Shown here piece by piece: positions 19,668 to 28,428 of a stretch of 64,000 nucleotides of DNA (positions within the stretch are counted from its first letter, which is position 1; every line of letters starts with the position of its first letter). The notes beneath the pieces are model-generated. The model had not been told where the DNA came from. It was given only the letters and a program-made list of their open reading frames with translations, and searched no databases. Source of the stretch: Cryobacterium sp. MP_M3 (GTDB lineage Bacteria > Actinomycetota > Actinomycetes > Actinomycetales > Microbacteriaceae); the NCBI RefSeq assembly GCF_015752155.1, contig NZ_JADOVI010000015.1, positions 1 through 64,000 on the forward strand. Reading direction: 5' to 3'. The translations under genes were made by a program, and so were the position numbers.

Positions 19668-19725
19668 GTTGCCGGGTCGGACATATGTTGCCGGCAGACC
19701 GGCAACAGATGTCCGACCCGGCAAC
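19668..19725. repeat. Long hairpin, family copy B
   Basis: Two 27-nt arms (19668-19694 and 19699-19725) pair with a single mismatch around the 4-nt loop CAGA. Each arm runs from GTTGCCGGGTCGGACAT to TGTTGCCGG. It lies after the ispE stop and before the ABC-F promoter, so it can serve as the ispE terminator. Copy A is at 9367-9424. Confidence 0.8.
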
Positions 19726-19743
19726 TGTCGCGGCAAACGGAAG

Positions 19744-20679
19744 CTAGTCGTGGATGATGCGGGCGCCGTGCACCGGGCCGGTGGCACGCACCACGTGCAG
19801 CCGGGAGGCGCTGAGCGCGACCTGCAGCTCGAGCGCGCTGTCGGCATCCTGCACCAGGAACGCCACGGTGGGGCCGGAGCCCGAGAGGATGCCCGCCAGC
19901 GCCCCGTTCGCCTCGCCGAGTTCGAGCACCCGGGCCAGTCCGGGAGCGAGGTGCAGCGCCGGTGCCTGCAGGTCGTTGTGCAGCGATTCGGCGAGCATGG
20001 CAGGGTCGCCGGCGCGGAGGGCCTGCAGCACGTTGGCGTCGACGGTGGGCTGGAGCTGGGCCGGGAAGATGTCCTGGGCGTGCCGCTCGCGGTGCCGGTC
20101 GAGTTCGCTGTAGACCGCGGGCGTCGACATGCCGAACTCGGCCAGGGCGAGCACCCAGTGGAACTGGCCCTTCGCCAGGGCCGGGCTCAGCCGGTCGCCG
20201 CGGCCGGTGCCGATCGCGGTGCCGCCGGTGAAGGAGAACGGGACGTCGGCGCCGAGGGTGGCCGCGATGCCGAGCAGGTCCTCCCTGGTCGCCTCGGTTC
20301 CCCAGAGGGCGTCGCAGGCGAGGAGGGTGGCCGCGGCATCCGCTGACCCGCCGCCCATGCCGCCGGCGATCGGGACGTTCTTCTCGATGTCCAGGCGCAC
20401 GCCGCCGCGGAAGCCCGCCTTGCGGGCCAGCGCCCGGGCGGCCTTGATCGCGAGGTTGCTGCCGTCGACGGCCAGGCCGGAGGTGTCGATCGATCCGCTG
20501 AACTCGACCGAGAAGTCGTCGGCCGGGTAGGCGCGCACGTCTTCGTAGAGGGAGACCGCCTGGTAGGCGGTTGCCACCTCGTGGTAGCCGTCTTCGAGCA
20601 CGGCGCCGACCTTGAGGAAGACGTTGATTTTGCCCGGTGCCCTCGCGTGCACCATGGGAGATGCGGCCGCGTTGGTCAT
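19744..20679 (-). CDS. ispE: 4-diphosphocytidyl-2-C-methyl-D-erythritol kinase
   Basis: IspE phosphorylates CDP-ME in the MEP route to isoprenoids, which feeds undecaprenyl and menaquinone synthesis. This 311-residue GHMP kinase shows [13 protein letters not shown] near residue 15, the ATP loop [16 protein letters not shown] near 100 and [11 protein letters not shown] near 265. The start lies 4 nt after the rsmA stop, so the two are cotranscribed in tatD-rsmA-ispE. That order is common in actinobacteria. Confidence 0.96.
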   Translation of the reverse strand: MTNAAASPMVHARAPGKINVFLKVGAVLEDGYHEVATAYQAVSLYEDVRAYPADDFSVEFSGSIDTSGLAVDGSNLAIKAARALARKAGFRGGVRLDIEKNVPIAGGMGGGSADAAATLLACDALWGTEATREDLLGIAATLGADVPFSFTGGTAIGTGRGDRLSPALAKGQFHWVLALAEFGMSTPAVYSELDRHRERHAQDIFPAQLQPTVDANVLQALRAGDPAMLAESLHNDLQAPALHLAPGLARVLELGEANGALAGILSGSGPTVAFLVQDADSALELQVALSASRLHVVRATGPVHGARIIHD

Positions 20680-20683
20680 GTGA

Positions 20684-21826
20684 CTAACCTAGCCCAGCCG
20701 CATCGGCTTCTCGTGCCCCGGAACGCCAGGCGCGGGCGATCGCGAGGAAGTCGTCGACGGTGAGCTGTTCGCCGCGCTCGGTGGGGTCGATCCCGGCCTC
20801 GGCCAGGATCGCCGACGCTGTCGCCGAGTCGCCGAGCACGCTGGACAGCGACTGCCGCAGCATCTTGCGGCGCTGCTGGAAGGCCCCGTCAACGAGGGCG
20901 AAGGTGGCCAGGCGCAGGTCTTCGATTTCGAGCGGCTCGGCGCGGCGTTCGAACGCGATCAGGATCGAATCGACGTTCGGCACCGGCCAGAACACCTGGC
21001 GGCTGACCTTGCCCGCGGTGCGGAACTGCCCGTACCAGGCGGCCTTGACGCTCGGGCTGCCGTAGACCTTCGAGCCGGGCGGGGCGGCGAGGCGTTCGCC
21101 GACCTCGGCCTGCACCATCACCACGCCGGCGCGGATCGAGGCGAAGTGCTCGAGCAGGTGCAGCAGCACCGGCACGGACACGTTGTAGGGCAGGTTGGCG
21201 ACCAGCCGGGTCGGCGCGTCGGGGATCTCGGTGATCTTGAGCGCATCGGCACGGATGACGGTCAGCGGCGCGCCCTCGTGCATGAGCTCGACGGTGAGCG
21301 GCAGCTGCTCGGCGAGACGTTCGTCGATCTCGACGGCCACGACCCGGGCACCGGTCTCGAGCAGGCCGAGGGTGAGGGAACCGAGGCCGGGACCGACCTC
21401 CACGACGGTATCGGCGGCGGTGATCGCGGCGACCTTGACGATCCGGCGCACGGTGTTGCCGTCGATGACGAAGTTCTGGCCGAGCTTCTTGGTGGGGTTG
21501 ACGCCCAGCATCTCGGCGAGGTCGCGGATCTCAGCGGGGCCGAGCAGGCTGCGGGGCGCCGGGCTCGCGCCGGTCGTCGAGCCCGTCGAGCCTGTCGAGA
21601 CGGGGATCTCGACAGGCTCGATCACCGGATTCTCGTCGACAGGCTCCTCGACAACCGATTCCTTGGCGACGGATTCCTCGGCGACCGGCTCCGACTCGAC
21701 CGGGGCGGCGTGACGGCCGCGGACGCGGTCCGCGTCGGGGTCCGCGCCCGCGGTCCCGGCCTGCGGGCCGAACGAAGGCGCCGCGGGTTCCTCGCCCGCC
21801 GCGTAGCCGTGCCTGGGTTCGGTCAC
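20684..21826 (-). CDS. rsmA: 16S rRNA (adenine1518/1519-N6)-dimethyltransferase with N-terminal extension
   Basis: RsmA (KsgA) dimethylates two adjacent adenines in helix 45 of 16S rRNA. The catalytic part starts around residue 95 ([15 protein letters not shown], then [10 protein letters not shown]) and has the SAM loop [11 protein letters not shown], the motif [12 protein letters not shown] and a helical C-terminus. The 380-residue protein carries an unusual 90-residue acidic, low-complexity extension. I chose GTG at 21826, which overlaps the tatD stop as GTGA and follows GGGAGG. Part of the extension is encoded by a palindromic REP-like element at 21570-21628. Confidence 0.94.
   Translation of the reverse strand: MTEPRHGYAAGEEPAAPSFGPQAGTAGADPDADRVRGRHAAPVESEPVAEESVAKESVVEEPVDENPVIEPVEIPVSTGSTGSTTGASPAPRSLLGPAEIRDLAEMLGVNPTKKLGQNFVIDGNTVRRIVKVAAITAADTVVEVGPGLGSLTLGLLETGARVVAVEIDERLAEQLPLTVELMHEGAPLTVIRADALKITEIPDAPTRLVANLPYNVSVPVLLHLLEHFASIRAGVVMVQAEVGERLAAPPGSKVYGSPSVKAAWYGQFRTAGKVSRQVFWPVPNVDSILIAFERRAEPLEIEDLRLATFALVDGAFQQRRKMLRQSLSSVLGDSATASAILAEAGIDPTERGEQLTVDDFLAIARAWRSGAREADAAGLG
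21570..21628. repeat. REP-like palindrome inside the rsmA 5' coding region
   Basis: CGAGCCTGTCGAGA (21587-21600) and TCTCGACAGGCTCG (21607-21620) are perfect inverted repeats around CGGGGA, bounded by CCGG on both sides. From memory this resembles a dispersed GTCGAGC..TGTCGAGAC-type repeat of Microbacteriaceae. Here it is read in frame inside RsmA, giving [17 protein letters not shown]. Confidence 0.65.
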
Positions 21827-22779
21827 GCGATGCCTCCCCGGGGAGTGGTCCGGGTGGAGGACACGGCGTCGGGCGCGGTCACCGGTTCGGCGTCCCACCG
21901 CCCGTAGACGAGTTCGGTGTTCGAGGAGATCTGGGCGGCGAGCATGGTGACGTCCGTTTCGAGGTGGTCGGCCATGGCGCGGAGCGTGTGCGGCAGAAGG
22001 TAGGGGGCGTTCGGGCGGCCGCGGAAGGGCACGGGGGTGAGGAACGGGGCATCCGTCTCGACCAGGATCAGCCGGCGCGGTATCGCGGCGAGGGCGCCCC
22101 GCAGGTCGTCCGCGTTCTTGAAGGTCACGGTGCCGGAGAAGGAGAGGTACCAGCCGTTGTCGGCGCAGATCCTGGCCATCTCGGCGTCGCCGGAGAAGCA
22201 GTGGAACACGGTGCGTTCGGGGGCGCCGACCCGGAGCAGGGTCTCGATGACGTCGGCGTGAGCGTCGCGGTCGTGGATCTGCAGGGCAAGGCCGTGCTGC
22301 TTCGCGATCTCGATGTGTGCCTCGAACGACCGGTGCTGGGCGGCTCGCCCCTCCGGACCGGTGCGGAAGAAGTCCAGGCCGGTCTCGCCGACGGCGACGA
22401 CCCGGGGCAGGGCGGCGAGGGCCGAGATCTCGGCCAGGGCGTCGTCCAGGGTGCCGGCGGCCTCATAGACCGGGGCTTCATTGGGGTGGATGGCGACGGC
22501 CGCGAGCATGCGCGGCTCGGCGGCTGCGGCCGCCGCCGACCAGCGCGACGTCGCCAGGTCCCCGCCGACCTGGATGACGCCGCGGATGCCGACGCTGGAG
22601 GCCCGGTCCAGCTGTTCGGCCACGCTCAGCCCCTCGTCGCCGTCGGCGATTTCGAGGTGGGTGTGGTTGTCGTAGACCGGGACCACGAGCGGCTCCGGCA
22701 GGGGCGGGTAGCGCAGGTCGCGGCCCGCGGTCTGCTCCCGGCGGCGCACCGGTTCGGTGGCCGAGCCCCGGTCGGTCAC
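21823..22779 (-). CDS. tatD: TatD-family metal-dependent deoxyribonuclease
   Basis: TatD enzymes are TIM-barrel amidohydrolase-fold nucleases with 3'-5' exonuclease activity. The metal ligands are visible: HTH in YDNHTHLEIADG, E in AVGETGLDFF, histidines in LQIHDRDAH and FHCFSG, and D in VETDAPFLTP. The start is uncertain: GTG at 22779 (318 residues) gives the N-terminus most like homologues, while GTG at 22803 and TTG at 22818, overlapping metG, are alternatives. The stop overlaps rsmA by four bases. It lies downstream of metG, a widespread metG-tatD-rsmA-ispE order. Confidence 0.93.
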   Translation of the reverse strand: MTDRGSATEPVRRREQTAGRDLRYPPLPEPLVVPVYDNHTHLEIADGDEGLSVAEQLDRASSVGIRGVIQVGGDLATSRWSAAAAAAEPRMLAAVAIHPNEAPVYEAAGTLDDALAEISALAALPRVVAVGETGLDFFRTGPEGRAAQHRSFEAHIEIAKQHGLALQIHDRDAHADVIETLLRVGAPERTVFHCFSGDAEMARICADNGWYLSFSGTVTFKNADDLRGALAAIPRRLILVETDAPFLTPVPFRGRPNAPYLLPHTLRAMADHLETDVTMLAAQISSNTELVYGRWDAEPVTAPDAVSSTRTTPRGGIA

Positions 22780-22810
22780 CGGGACCGGCTCGCCGGCTGA
22801 CACCGGGTGG

Positions 22811-24373
22811 TCAGCCAACCGTGGCCTCGATGCGGGGGAAGAGGGCCTCGAGCGGGGACACGTGGGTGCCACCGGTCCACTGCCAGGCCTGGTCGATGCG
22901 CACGTCGGTGAGCTCGCCGGTGCCGCCGAGCGCCTGCCAGAGCTTCGCGGTGGCCTGGGGCACGACCGGGGAGAGCAGCACGGCCAGGGTGCCGAGCCCG
23001 CGCACGGCGGTGAACAGCACGGCCTCGAGCCGGGCGCGGTTGGCCGGGTCCTTGGCGAGGGCCCAGGGCTCCTGGCTGGTGATGTAGCCGTTGAGTTCGT
23101 CGACCAGTTCCCAGATCGCGGCGATGGCCTCGTGGATGGCCAGGCGGGAGATGGCCTCGCCCGCGGCATCCGTGGCCCGCTTCTCGGTGGCGCGGATCAG
23201 GTCGTCGTCCTCGGAGAACACCGTGGGGGTCGGGATCTCCCCGTCGCAGTAGCGCACGACCATGGCGATCACGCGGGAGGCGAGGTTGCCGAACCCGTTG
23301 GCGAGTTCGGACTGGTAGCGGGCGGAAAGATCCTCCCAGGAGAACGACCCGTCCTGGCCGAAGCTGATCGCGCGCATGAAGTAGTAGCGGAACGCGTCGG
23401 AGCCGAAGGTATCGGTGATCTGGCTCGGGGCGATGCCGGTGAGCTTGGACTTGCTCATCTTCTCGCCGCCGACCAGCAGCCAGCCGTGGCCGAAGACCCG
23501 GCGGGGAACCTCGATTCCGGCCGCGAGGAGCATGGCCGGCCAGATCACGGCGTGGAAACGGAGGATGTCCTTGCCGACGATGTGGGTGGCGGGCCAGAGG
23601 CGGCTGAACTTCTCGTCGTCGTGGCCGTAGCCCGCGGCGGTGATGTAGTTGAGCAGCGCGTCGAACCAGACGTAGACGACATGGCTGTCGTCCCAGGGCA
23701 CCTTGATGCCCCAGTCGAAGCTGGAGCGGGAGATGGACAGGTCGGAAAGGCCCTGCTTGACGAAGGAGATGACCTCGTTGCGGGCGGCGGCGGGCTGCAC
23801 GAAATCGGGGTTGTCCTCGTAGAGCGCGAGGAGCTGGTCGGCGAAGGTGCTCATCCGGAAGAAGTAGTTCTTCTCGTGCAGCAACTCGACCGGGAAGGAG
23901 TGGATCGCGCAGACCTGCTGCCCGGCGAACTCGCCGGTGCCGTCGATGAGGTCGCTCGGCTGCTTGTACTCCTCGCAGCCCACGCAATAGAAGCCCTCGT
24001 ACTCGCCCGTGTAGATGTGGCCGGCGTCGTAAAGGTGCTGCAGGAACTTCTGCGCGTTCACCTCGTGGCGCTCGTCGGTCGTGCGGATGAAGTCGTCGTT
24101 CTTGATGTCGACGGTCTGCAACAGGGGCTTCCAGGCGGTCTCGACCAGGCGGTCGGCCCACTCCTTCGGCGTGACGCCGTTGGCGGTCGCCGTGCGCAGG
24201 ATCTTCTGCCCGTGTTCGTCCGTACCGGTCAGCAGCCAGGCGTCTTCACCGGCCTGCCGGTGCCAGCGCGCGAGCACGTCGGCGGCCACCTCGGTGTAGG
24301 CGTGCCCGATATGAGGGACATCATTCACGTAGAAAATCGGCGTGGTGATGTAGAAGGATGAGCCGTCGGACAT
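22811..24373 (-). CDS. metG: Methionyl-tRNA synthetase
   Basis: MetG charges tRNA-Met and tRNA-fMet. The 520-residue class I synthetase has the HIGH motif as PHIGHAYTE (residues 20-28), a single zinc knuckle beginning CVGCEEY, and GEKMSKSK near residue 305. It lacks the C-terminal tRNA-binding domain of longer enzymes, as is usual in actinobacteria. TAGGCT lies 7 nt before the ATG, so a leaderless transcript starting here is likely, separate from rsmI 115 nt upstream. Confidence 0.97.
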   Translation of the reverse strand: MSDGSSFYITTPIFYVNDVPHIGHAYTEVAADVLARWHRQAGEDAWLLTGTDEHGQKILRTATANGVTPKEWADRLVETAWKPLLQTVDIKNDDFIRTTDERHEVNAQKFLQHLYDAGHIYTGEYEGFYCVGCEEYKQPSDLIDGTGEFAGQQVCAIHSFPVELLHEKNYFFRMSTFADQLLALYEDNPDFVQPAAARNEVISFVKQGLSDLSISRSSFDWGIKVPWDDSHVVYVWFDALLNYITAAGYGHDDEKFSRLWPATHIVGKDILRFHAVIWPAMLLAAGIEVPRRVFGHGWLLVGGEKMSKSKLTGIAPSQITDTFGSDAFRYYFMRAISFGQDGSFSWEDLSARYQSELANGFGNLASRVIAMVVRYCDGEIPTPTVFSEDDDLIRATEKRATDAAGEAISRLAIHEAIAAIWELVDELNGYITSQEPWALAKDPANRARLEAVLFTAVRGLGTLAVLLSPVVPQATAKLWQALGGTGELTDVRIDQAWQWTGGTHVSPLEALFPRIEATVG

Positions 24374-24488
24374 GCCCTCCAGCCTACTGGGAGCAGCGGA
24401 TGACGCCTGCCCTGTTACGAGGCAGGCCTCCTCTCGGCGCTCACCGGCCCGCTCCGCGCCGTCCGGCCGCGGTCGGGGCAGGGCCAGG

Positions 24489-25355
24489 TCAGCCCAGCGG
24501 CAGGTCCGAGTAGTCCGGCTTGTCGGGGGCGTTCCCGCCGGACTTCTGCTGCAGCGCCGCCTCGTAGAGGTCGCGCTTGCCGAGGCCGGACGCGGCGGAG
24601 ACATCCGCGGCGGCCTCCTTCAGCCGGGCGCCGGCCGCGACCAGGGCGAGCACCTCGGCGACACCGGTCGGAAGGTCGAGCACGCGCGCCTCGGCGCCGG
24701 CGACGACGATGCAGATCTCGCCCTTGACTCCCGCCGCGGCCCACTCGGCCAGTTCGGCCGCCGTGCCCCGTTTCACTTCCTCGTAGAACTTGGTCAGCTC
24801 CCGGCAGACGACGACACGGCGGTCGGTGCCGAGCACGGCTCCGAGGTCGGTGAGGGATGCCGCGAGCCGGTTGGGCGATTCGAAGAAGACCATGGTGCGC
24901 CGCTCGGCCGCCACCTCGCGCAGCGCGGTGACCCGGTCGCCGTGCTTGCGCGGGAGGAAGCCTTCGAAGGTGAACCGGTCGGTCGGCAGCCCCGACACGG
25001 CGAGCGCCGTGAGCACCGCCGACGGGCCGGGCAGCGCCGAGACGACCACGCCGGCCGCAACCGCCGCGTCGACGAGATGGAATCCAGGGTCGGAGACGGT
25101 GGGCATCCCCGCGTCGCTGAGCACGAGGACATCCGTGTCCCGGGCCAGTTCGGCCAGCTCCGCGGCCTTGCCGCGTTCATTGTGATCGTGCAGGCTGATC
25201 AGTTTCGGCCGGTTCTCAATGCCGAGGGCCTTGAGCAGGTGCACGGTGACGCGGGTGTCTTCGGCGGCGATCACCGTCGCGGTCGTGAGCGCCTCGACGA
25301 GGCGACGGGAGACGTCGCCGAGGTTTCCGATCGGGGTGGCAGCGAGGATGATCAT
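24489..25355 (-). CDS. rsmI: 16S rRNA (cytidine1402-2'-O)-methyltransferase
   Basis: RsmI 2'-O-methylates C1402 of 16S rRNA at the P site. The 288-residue SAM-dependent tetrapyrrole-methylase-fold protein shows LAATPIGNLGD near residue 5, AAEDTR, LVLSDAGMPTVSDPG near 80, ALPGPSAVLTAL and FFESPNRL. The ATG at 25355 has GAGACT 6 nt upstream, fitting a leaderless start. A much longer upstream reading lies antisense to the mannosyltransferase gene and is not credible. The divergent neighbour starts only 40 nt away. Confidence 0.96.
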   Translation of the reverse strand: MIILAATPIGNLGDVSRRLVEALTTATVIAAEDTRVTVHLLKALGIENRPKLISLHDHNERGKAAELAELARDTDVLVLSDAGMPTVSDPGFHLVDAAVAAGVVVSALPGPSAVLTALAVSGLPTDRFTFEGFLPRKHGDRVTALREVAAERRTMVFFESPNRLAASLTDLGAVLGTDRRVVVCRELTKFYEEVKRGTAAELAEWAAAGVKGEICIVVAGAEARVLDLPTGVAEVLALVAAGARLKEAAADVSAASGLGKRDLYEAALQQKSGGNAPDKPDYSDLPLG

Positions 25356-25382
25356 GCTCCCAGTCTCGCAGTCGCTGCTCAC

Positions 25383-25388
25383 TACGAT
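25383..25388 (+). promoter_or_regulatory. Putative -10 of leaderless mannosyltransferase promoter
   Basis: TACGAT is followed by 6 nt and then the GTG start at 25395. The divergent rsmI promoter lies within the same 39-nt gap, so the two probably overlap. Confidence 0.5.
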
Positions 25389-25394
25389 GGTCAG

Positions 25395-26963
25395 GTGCTC
25401 CTCAATAGCCGCTGGTTCTCCTGGGCCGGCCCCCTCGCAGTGACCGCGCTGGCCGCGGTCCTGCGACTCTGGAACCTCGGCAGCCCGCACTCCCTGGTCT
25501 TCGACGAGACGTTCTATGTGAAGGACGCGTGGACGCTGTTCAACAACGGCTACGAGTCGACGTGGCCGGACAAGGCGGATGCGCTTTTCGCGTCGGGGCA
25601 CACCGACATCTACACGATGAACCCGGCCTTCGTCGTGCACCCGCCGCTGGGCAAGTGGCTCATTTCGCTCGGGATGGCCGCCTTCGGCCCGGACAGCAGC
25701 TGGGGCTGGCGGATCGTGACCGCGGTGATCGGCGTGCTCGCGGTCGTGCTCCTGATGCTGATCGCGAAGAAGCTGTTCGGGTCGACGGTGCTCGCGGTGC
25801 TGGCGGGTTTCCTGTTCGCGATCGACGGCAACGCCATCGTGATGTCCCGGGTCGCCCTCCTCGACAACTCGGTCATGTTCTTCGCACTGCTCGGCTTCGG
25901 CGCCGTGCTCCTCGACCGGGACTGGCACGCCGGCCGGCTCGACGAGTGGATGGCCCGGCGCCGCGAGGCCGGGCACGAGCCCGGCTGGGGTCCGACCCTT
26001 TGGTGGCGGCCCTGGCTGCTCGCCGCCGGCCTCGCGTTCGGGCTGACCTGCAGCGTCAAGTGGTCGGGCCTCTACTTCCTCGCGGCGTTCGGGGTCTACC
26101 TCGTGGTCGTGGATGCTCTGGCCCGCCGGCGGGCGGGCGTCCCGTTCTGGTGGAGCGCCGCGATTCTCAAACAGGCGCCGGCCACCTTCCTGCTGCTGGT
26201 GCCCGTCGCGGTGACCACGTTCCTGCTCTCCTGGACCGGCTGGTTCGTCACCTCCGAGGGCTTCTACCGCAACTGGGCGGCCTCCCCCGGTGCCGCCTGG
26301 ACCGGGGCCCTGGCCTGGGTGCCCGATTCGGTGCAGAGCTTCTGGCACTACCAGGTGGCCGCGTACACCTATCACGTCGGCCTGGCCACGCCGCATCCGT
26401 ACCAGGCCAACCCGCTGACCTGGCTGTTCATGACCCGCCCGACGAGCATGTACTACCGGGGCACGTCGCTGGGCGAGAACGGCTGCGACTTCAGCACCTG
26501 CTCGGAGGCGATCACCGGGATCGCCAACCCGCTGATCTGGTGGGCCGCGACGGCCGCGATCCTCTACCTCGGCTACCGGCTTGCGCGCTACCGCGAATGG
26601 CGGGTGGGCCTGATCCTGATGGGCATGGTCGCCGGCTACCTGCCCTGGCTGATGTACCTCGGGCGCACCGTGTTCCAGTTCTACACGATCGCGTTCGAGC
26701 CCTACCTGCTGCTCGGGCTGACCTGTGCGATCGGCATCTTCCTCGGCCTGGTGCCCGGGCCGGGTCAGTGGGCCCCCGCGGAAGCGGAGGACTCTGCTGA
26801 CCCTGTTGACGGAGCGAGCGGCCGGCGCACCCGCATCCGCGTCCTCGCCGGTTACCTCGTCACCACCACGATGGTGAGCGCCTTCTTCTATCCGCTCTGG
26901 ACCGGGATTCAGACGTCGTTCCTGTTCTGGCAGCTGCACATCTGGCTGCCCAGCTGGCGCTGA
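25395..26963 (+). CDS. Protein O-mannosyltransferase, PMT family
   Basis: This 522-residue polytopic GT39 enzyme transfers mannose from polyprenyl-phosphate mannose to exported proteins, as Rv1002c does in mycobacteria. Key features are the catalytic-loop DE pair in LVFDETFYVKDAW (near residue 38), HPPLGKWLI near 85, and about ten hydrophobic segments. SMYYRGTSLGENGC and FSTCSEAI belong to the MIR-like/PMT C-terminal region. It begins with GTG behind TACGAT and has no ribosome site. The divergent pair rsmI/PMT is conserved in actinobacteria. Confidence 0.94.
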   Translation: MLLNSRWFSWAGPLAVTALAAVLRLWNLGSPHSLVFDETFYVKDAWTLFNNGYESTWPDKADALFASGHTDIYTMNPAFVVHPPLGKWLISLGMAAFGPDSSWGWRIVTAVIGVLAVVLLMLIAKKLFGSTVLAVLAGFLFAIDGNAIVMSRVALLDNSVMFFALLGFGAVLLDRDWHAGRLDEWMARRREAGHEPGWGPTLWWRPWLLAAGLAFGLTCSVKWSGLYFLAAFGVYLVVVDALARRRAGVPFWWSAAILKQAPATFLLLVPVAVTTFLLSWTGWFVTSEGFYRNWAASPGAAWTGALAWVPDSVQSFWHYQVAAYTYHVGLATPHPYQANPLTWLFMTRPTSMYYRGTSLGENGCDFSTCSEAITGIANPLIWWAATAAILYLGYRLARYREWRVGLILMGMVAGYLPWLMYLGRTVFQFYTIAFEPYLLLGLTCAIGIFLGLVPGPGQWAPAEAEDSADPVDGASGRRTRIRVLAGYLVTTTMVSAFFYPLWTGIQTSFLFWQLHIWLPSWR

Positions 26964-27020
26964 CGCGGACGGATTCGGGCCCGGATCCTTGGTTCCGAAA
27001 GTCGCATTGAACCCGCCTTG

Positions 27021-27070
27021 ATATGCCTCGGATGGCATATAGCGACTGGGAAACACGTGTGAATTCACAC
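27021..27070. promoter_or_regulatory. Two palindromes upstream of the desaturase
   Basis: ATATGCC-tcggat-GGCATAT (27021-27040) and the perfect 14-bp palindrome GTGTGAATTCACAC (27057-27070) lie 100-145 nt before the desaturase start. They may be operators, since the gene is likely regulated by lipid state or temperature. The regulator is unknown. Confidence 0.4.
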
Positions 27071-27166
27071 CGCCAGCCGGGGTCCCGCCCGTACACTTGC
27101 GTTATCTGTTTTACGAGTATTTGCTCCACTACCGACTGAGAAGTCCAGATCCAAACCAAAGGCCTC

Positions 27167-28267
27167 ATGTCGGAAGCAACCGTCGCACCCACGGTGCGCA
27201 TCGTCAAGACCCGCCCGGGTGGCGACTCGAAGAATCCAACGACCGAGTACTCCTCCTTGCTGCACACCGTGCGCAACCTGGGTCTCTTGAAGCGCGCGAC
27301 CGGGTTCTACTGGTTCGTCTTCTCTCTGCTCGTGCTCGCCACCGCCGGCGCCGCCACCGGTTTCGTGCTGCTCGGCGACAGCTGGTACCAGCTGATCATC
27401 GCCGCGGTGCTCGGCATCATCCTCACCCAGTTCGCGTTCCTCGCCCACGAGGCCTCGCACCGCCAGGTCTTCCAGTCGGGTCCGGCGAACGACCGGGCCG
27501 GCCGCATCCTCGCCAACCTGTTCGTCGGCATCAGCTACGCCTGGTGGATGAACAAGCACAGCCGCCACCACGCCAACCCGAACGTGGTCGGCAAGGACCC
27601 CGACATCGACCCCGACTTCATCGTCTTCCGCGAGGAGGACGCCGCGAAGGTCAGCTGGCTCGGCTCGTTCGTCACCCGCAAGCAGGGTTACCTGTTCTTC
27701 CCGCTGCTGATGGCCGAGGGGTTCAACCTGCACGTGCAGGGCTTCAAGACGGTCTTCGGCCGCGGCAAGGTGGACAAGCGCTGGCTCGAGATCAGCATGC
27801 TGTCGACCCGGATCATCCTCTACGTCGCCGTCATCTTCTACTTCCTGCCGCTCGGCATGGCCTTCGCCTTCATCGGCGTGCAGCTCGCCGTCTTCGGCGT
27901 GTACATGGGAGCGTCCTTCGCGCCCAACCACAAGGGCATGCCGCAGTTGCCGCACGAGAGCAAGGTGGACTTCCTCCGCCGCCAGGTGCTGACCTCGCGG
28001 AACATTCGCGGCGGCACGTTCATGGACACCTTCATGGGCGGCCTGAACTACCAGGTCGAGCACCACCTGTTCCCGAACATGGCTCGCCCGCACCTGCGGA
28101 AGGCGCAGGAGATCACCAAGGAATACTGCCAGTCGCACAACATCCTCTACACCGAGACGGGCCTGTTCCAGTCCTACGGCATCGTGATCGCCTACCTCAA
28201 CAAGGTCGGCCTCGCCGCCAGGGACCCGTTCGACTGCCCCATGGTCGCCCGCTTCCACCACCGCTGA
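27167..28267 (+). CDS. Membrane fatty-acid (acyl-CoA/lipid) desaturase
   Basis: This di-iron membrane desaturase introduces a double bond in acyl chains, probably adjusting membrane fluidity. The three histidine boxes are complete: HEASH near residue 94, HSRHH near 131 and QVEHHLF near 297. Two pairs of hydrophobic segments lie between them, and the length of 366 residues is typical of DesA/linoleoyl-CoA desaturase relatives. AAAGG precedes the ATG. The leader is about 65 nt if TACACT (27092-27097) is the -10. Regiospecificity cannot be read from the sequence. Confidence 0.93.
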   Translation: MSEATVAPTVRIVKTRPGGDSKNPTTEYSSLLHTVRNLGLLKRATGFYWFVFSLLVLATAGAATGFVLLGDSWYQLIIAAVLGIILTQFAFLAHEASHRQVFQSGPANDRAGRILANLFVGISYAWWMNKHSRHHANPNVVGKDPDIDPDFIVFREEDAAKVSWLGSFVTRKQGYLFFPLLMAEGFNLHVQGFKTVFGRGKVDKRWLEISMLSTRIILYVAVIFYFLPLGMAFAFIGVQLAVFGVYMGASFAPNHKGMPQLPHESKVDFLRRQVLTSRNIRGGTFMDTFMGGLNYQVEHHLFPNMARPHLRKAQEITKEYCQSHNILYTETGLFQSYGIVIAYLNKVGLAARDPFDCPMVARFHHR

Positions 28268-28288
28268 CCACTCGGCCGAACTGAGAGC

Positions 28289-28325
28289 AAAGCCGCCTTT
28301 TCCTCGCGAAAAGACGGCTTTTCTC
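28289..28325 (+). terminator. Rho-independent terminator of desaturase
   Basis: AAAGCCG and CTTTTC pair with GAAAAG and CGGCTTT around a CTCGC loop, followed by T-rich TTTTCT. This is the best intrinsic terminator in the window, 22 nt after the desaturase stop. Confidence 0.88.
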
Positions 28326-28428
28326 ACCTCTCGGCGAGGATCGCGGAGGCGGTGCCGAGGATCAGCGGGCGGGGGCCGGGCACCAGGCCGGTTCCGGGCG
28401 GGCGGCCGGGCGGCGTAGGCTCGGAGAA

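Noticed and set aside
25356..27068. 570-codon upstream extension of rsmI
   Set aside because: It is antisense to the mannosyltransferase gene, has no family features, and the rsmI start at 25355 has a promoter hexamer at the usual distance.
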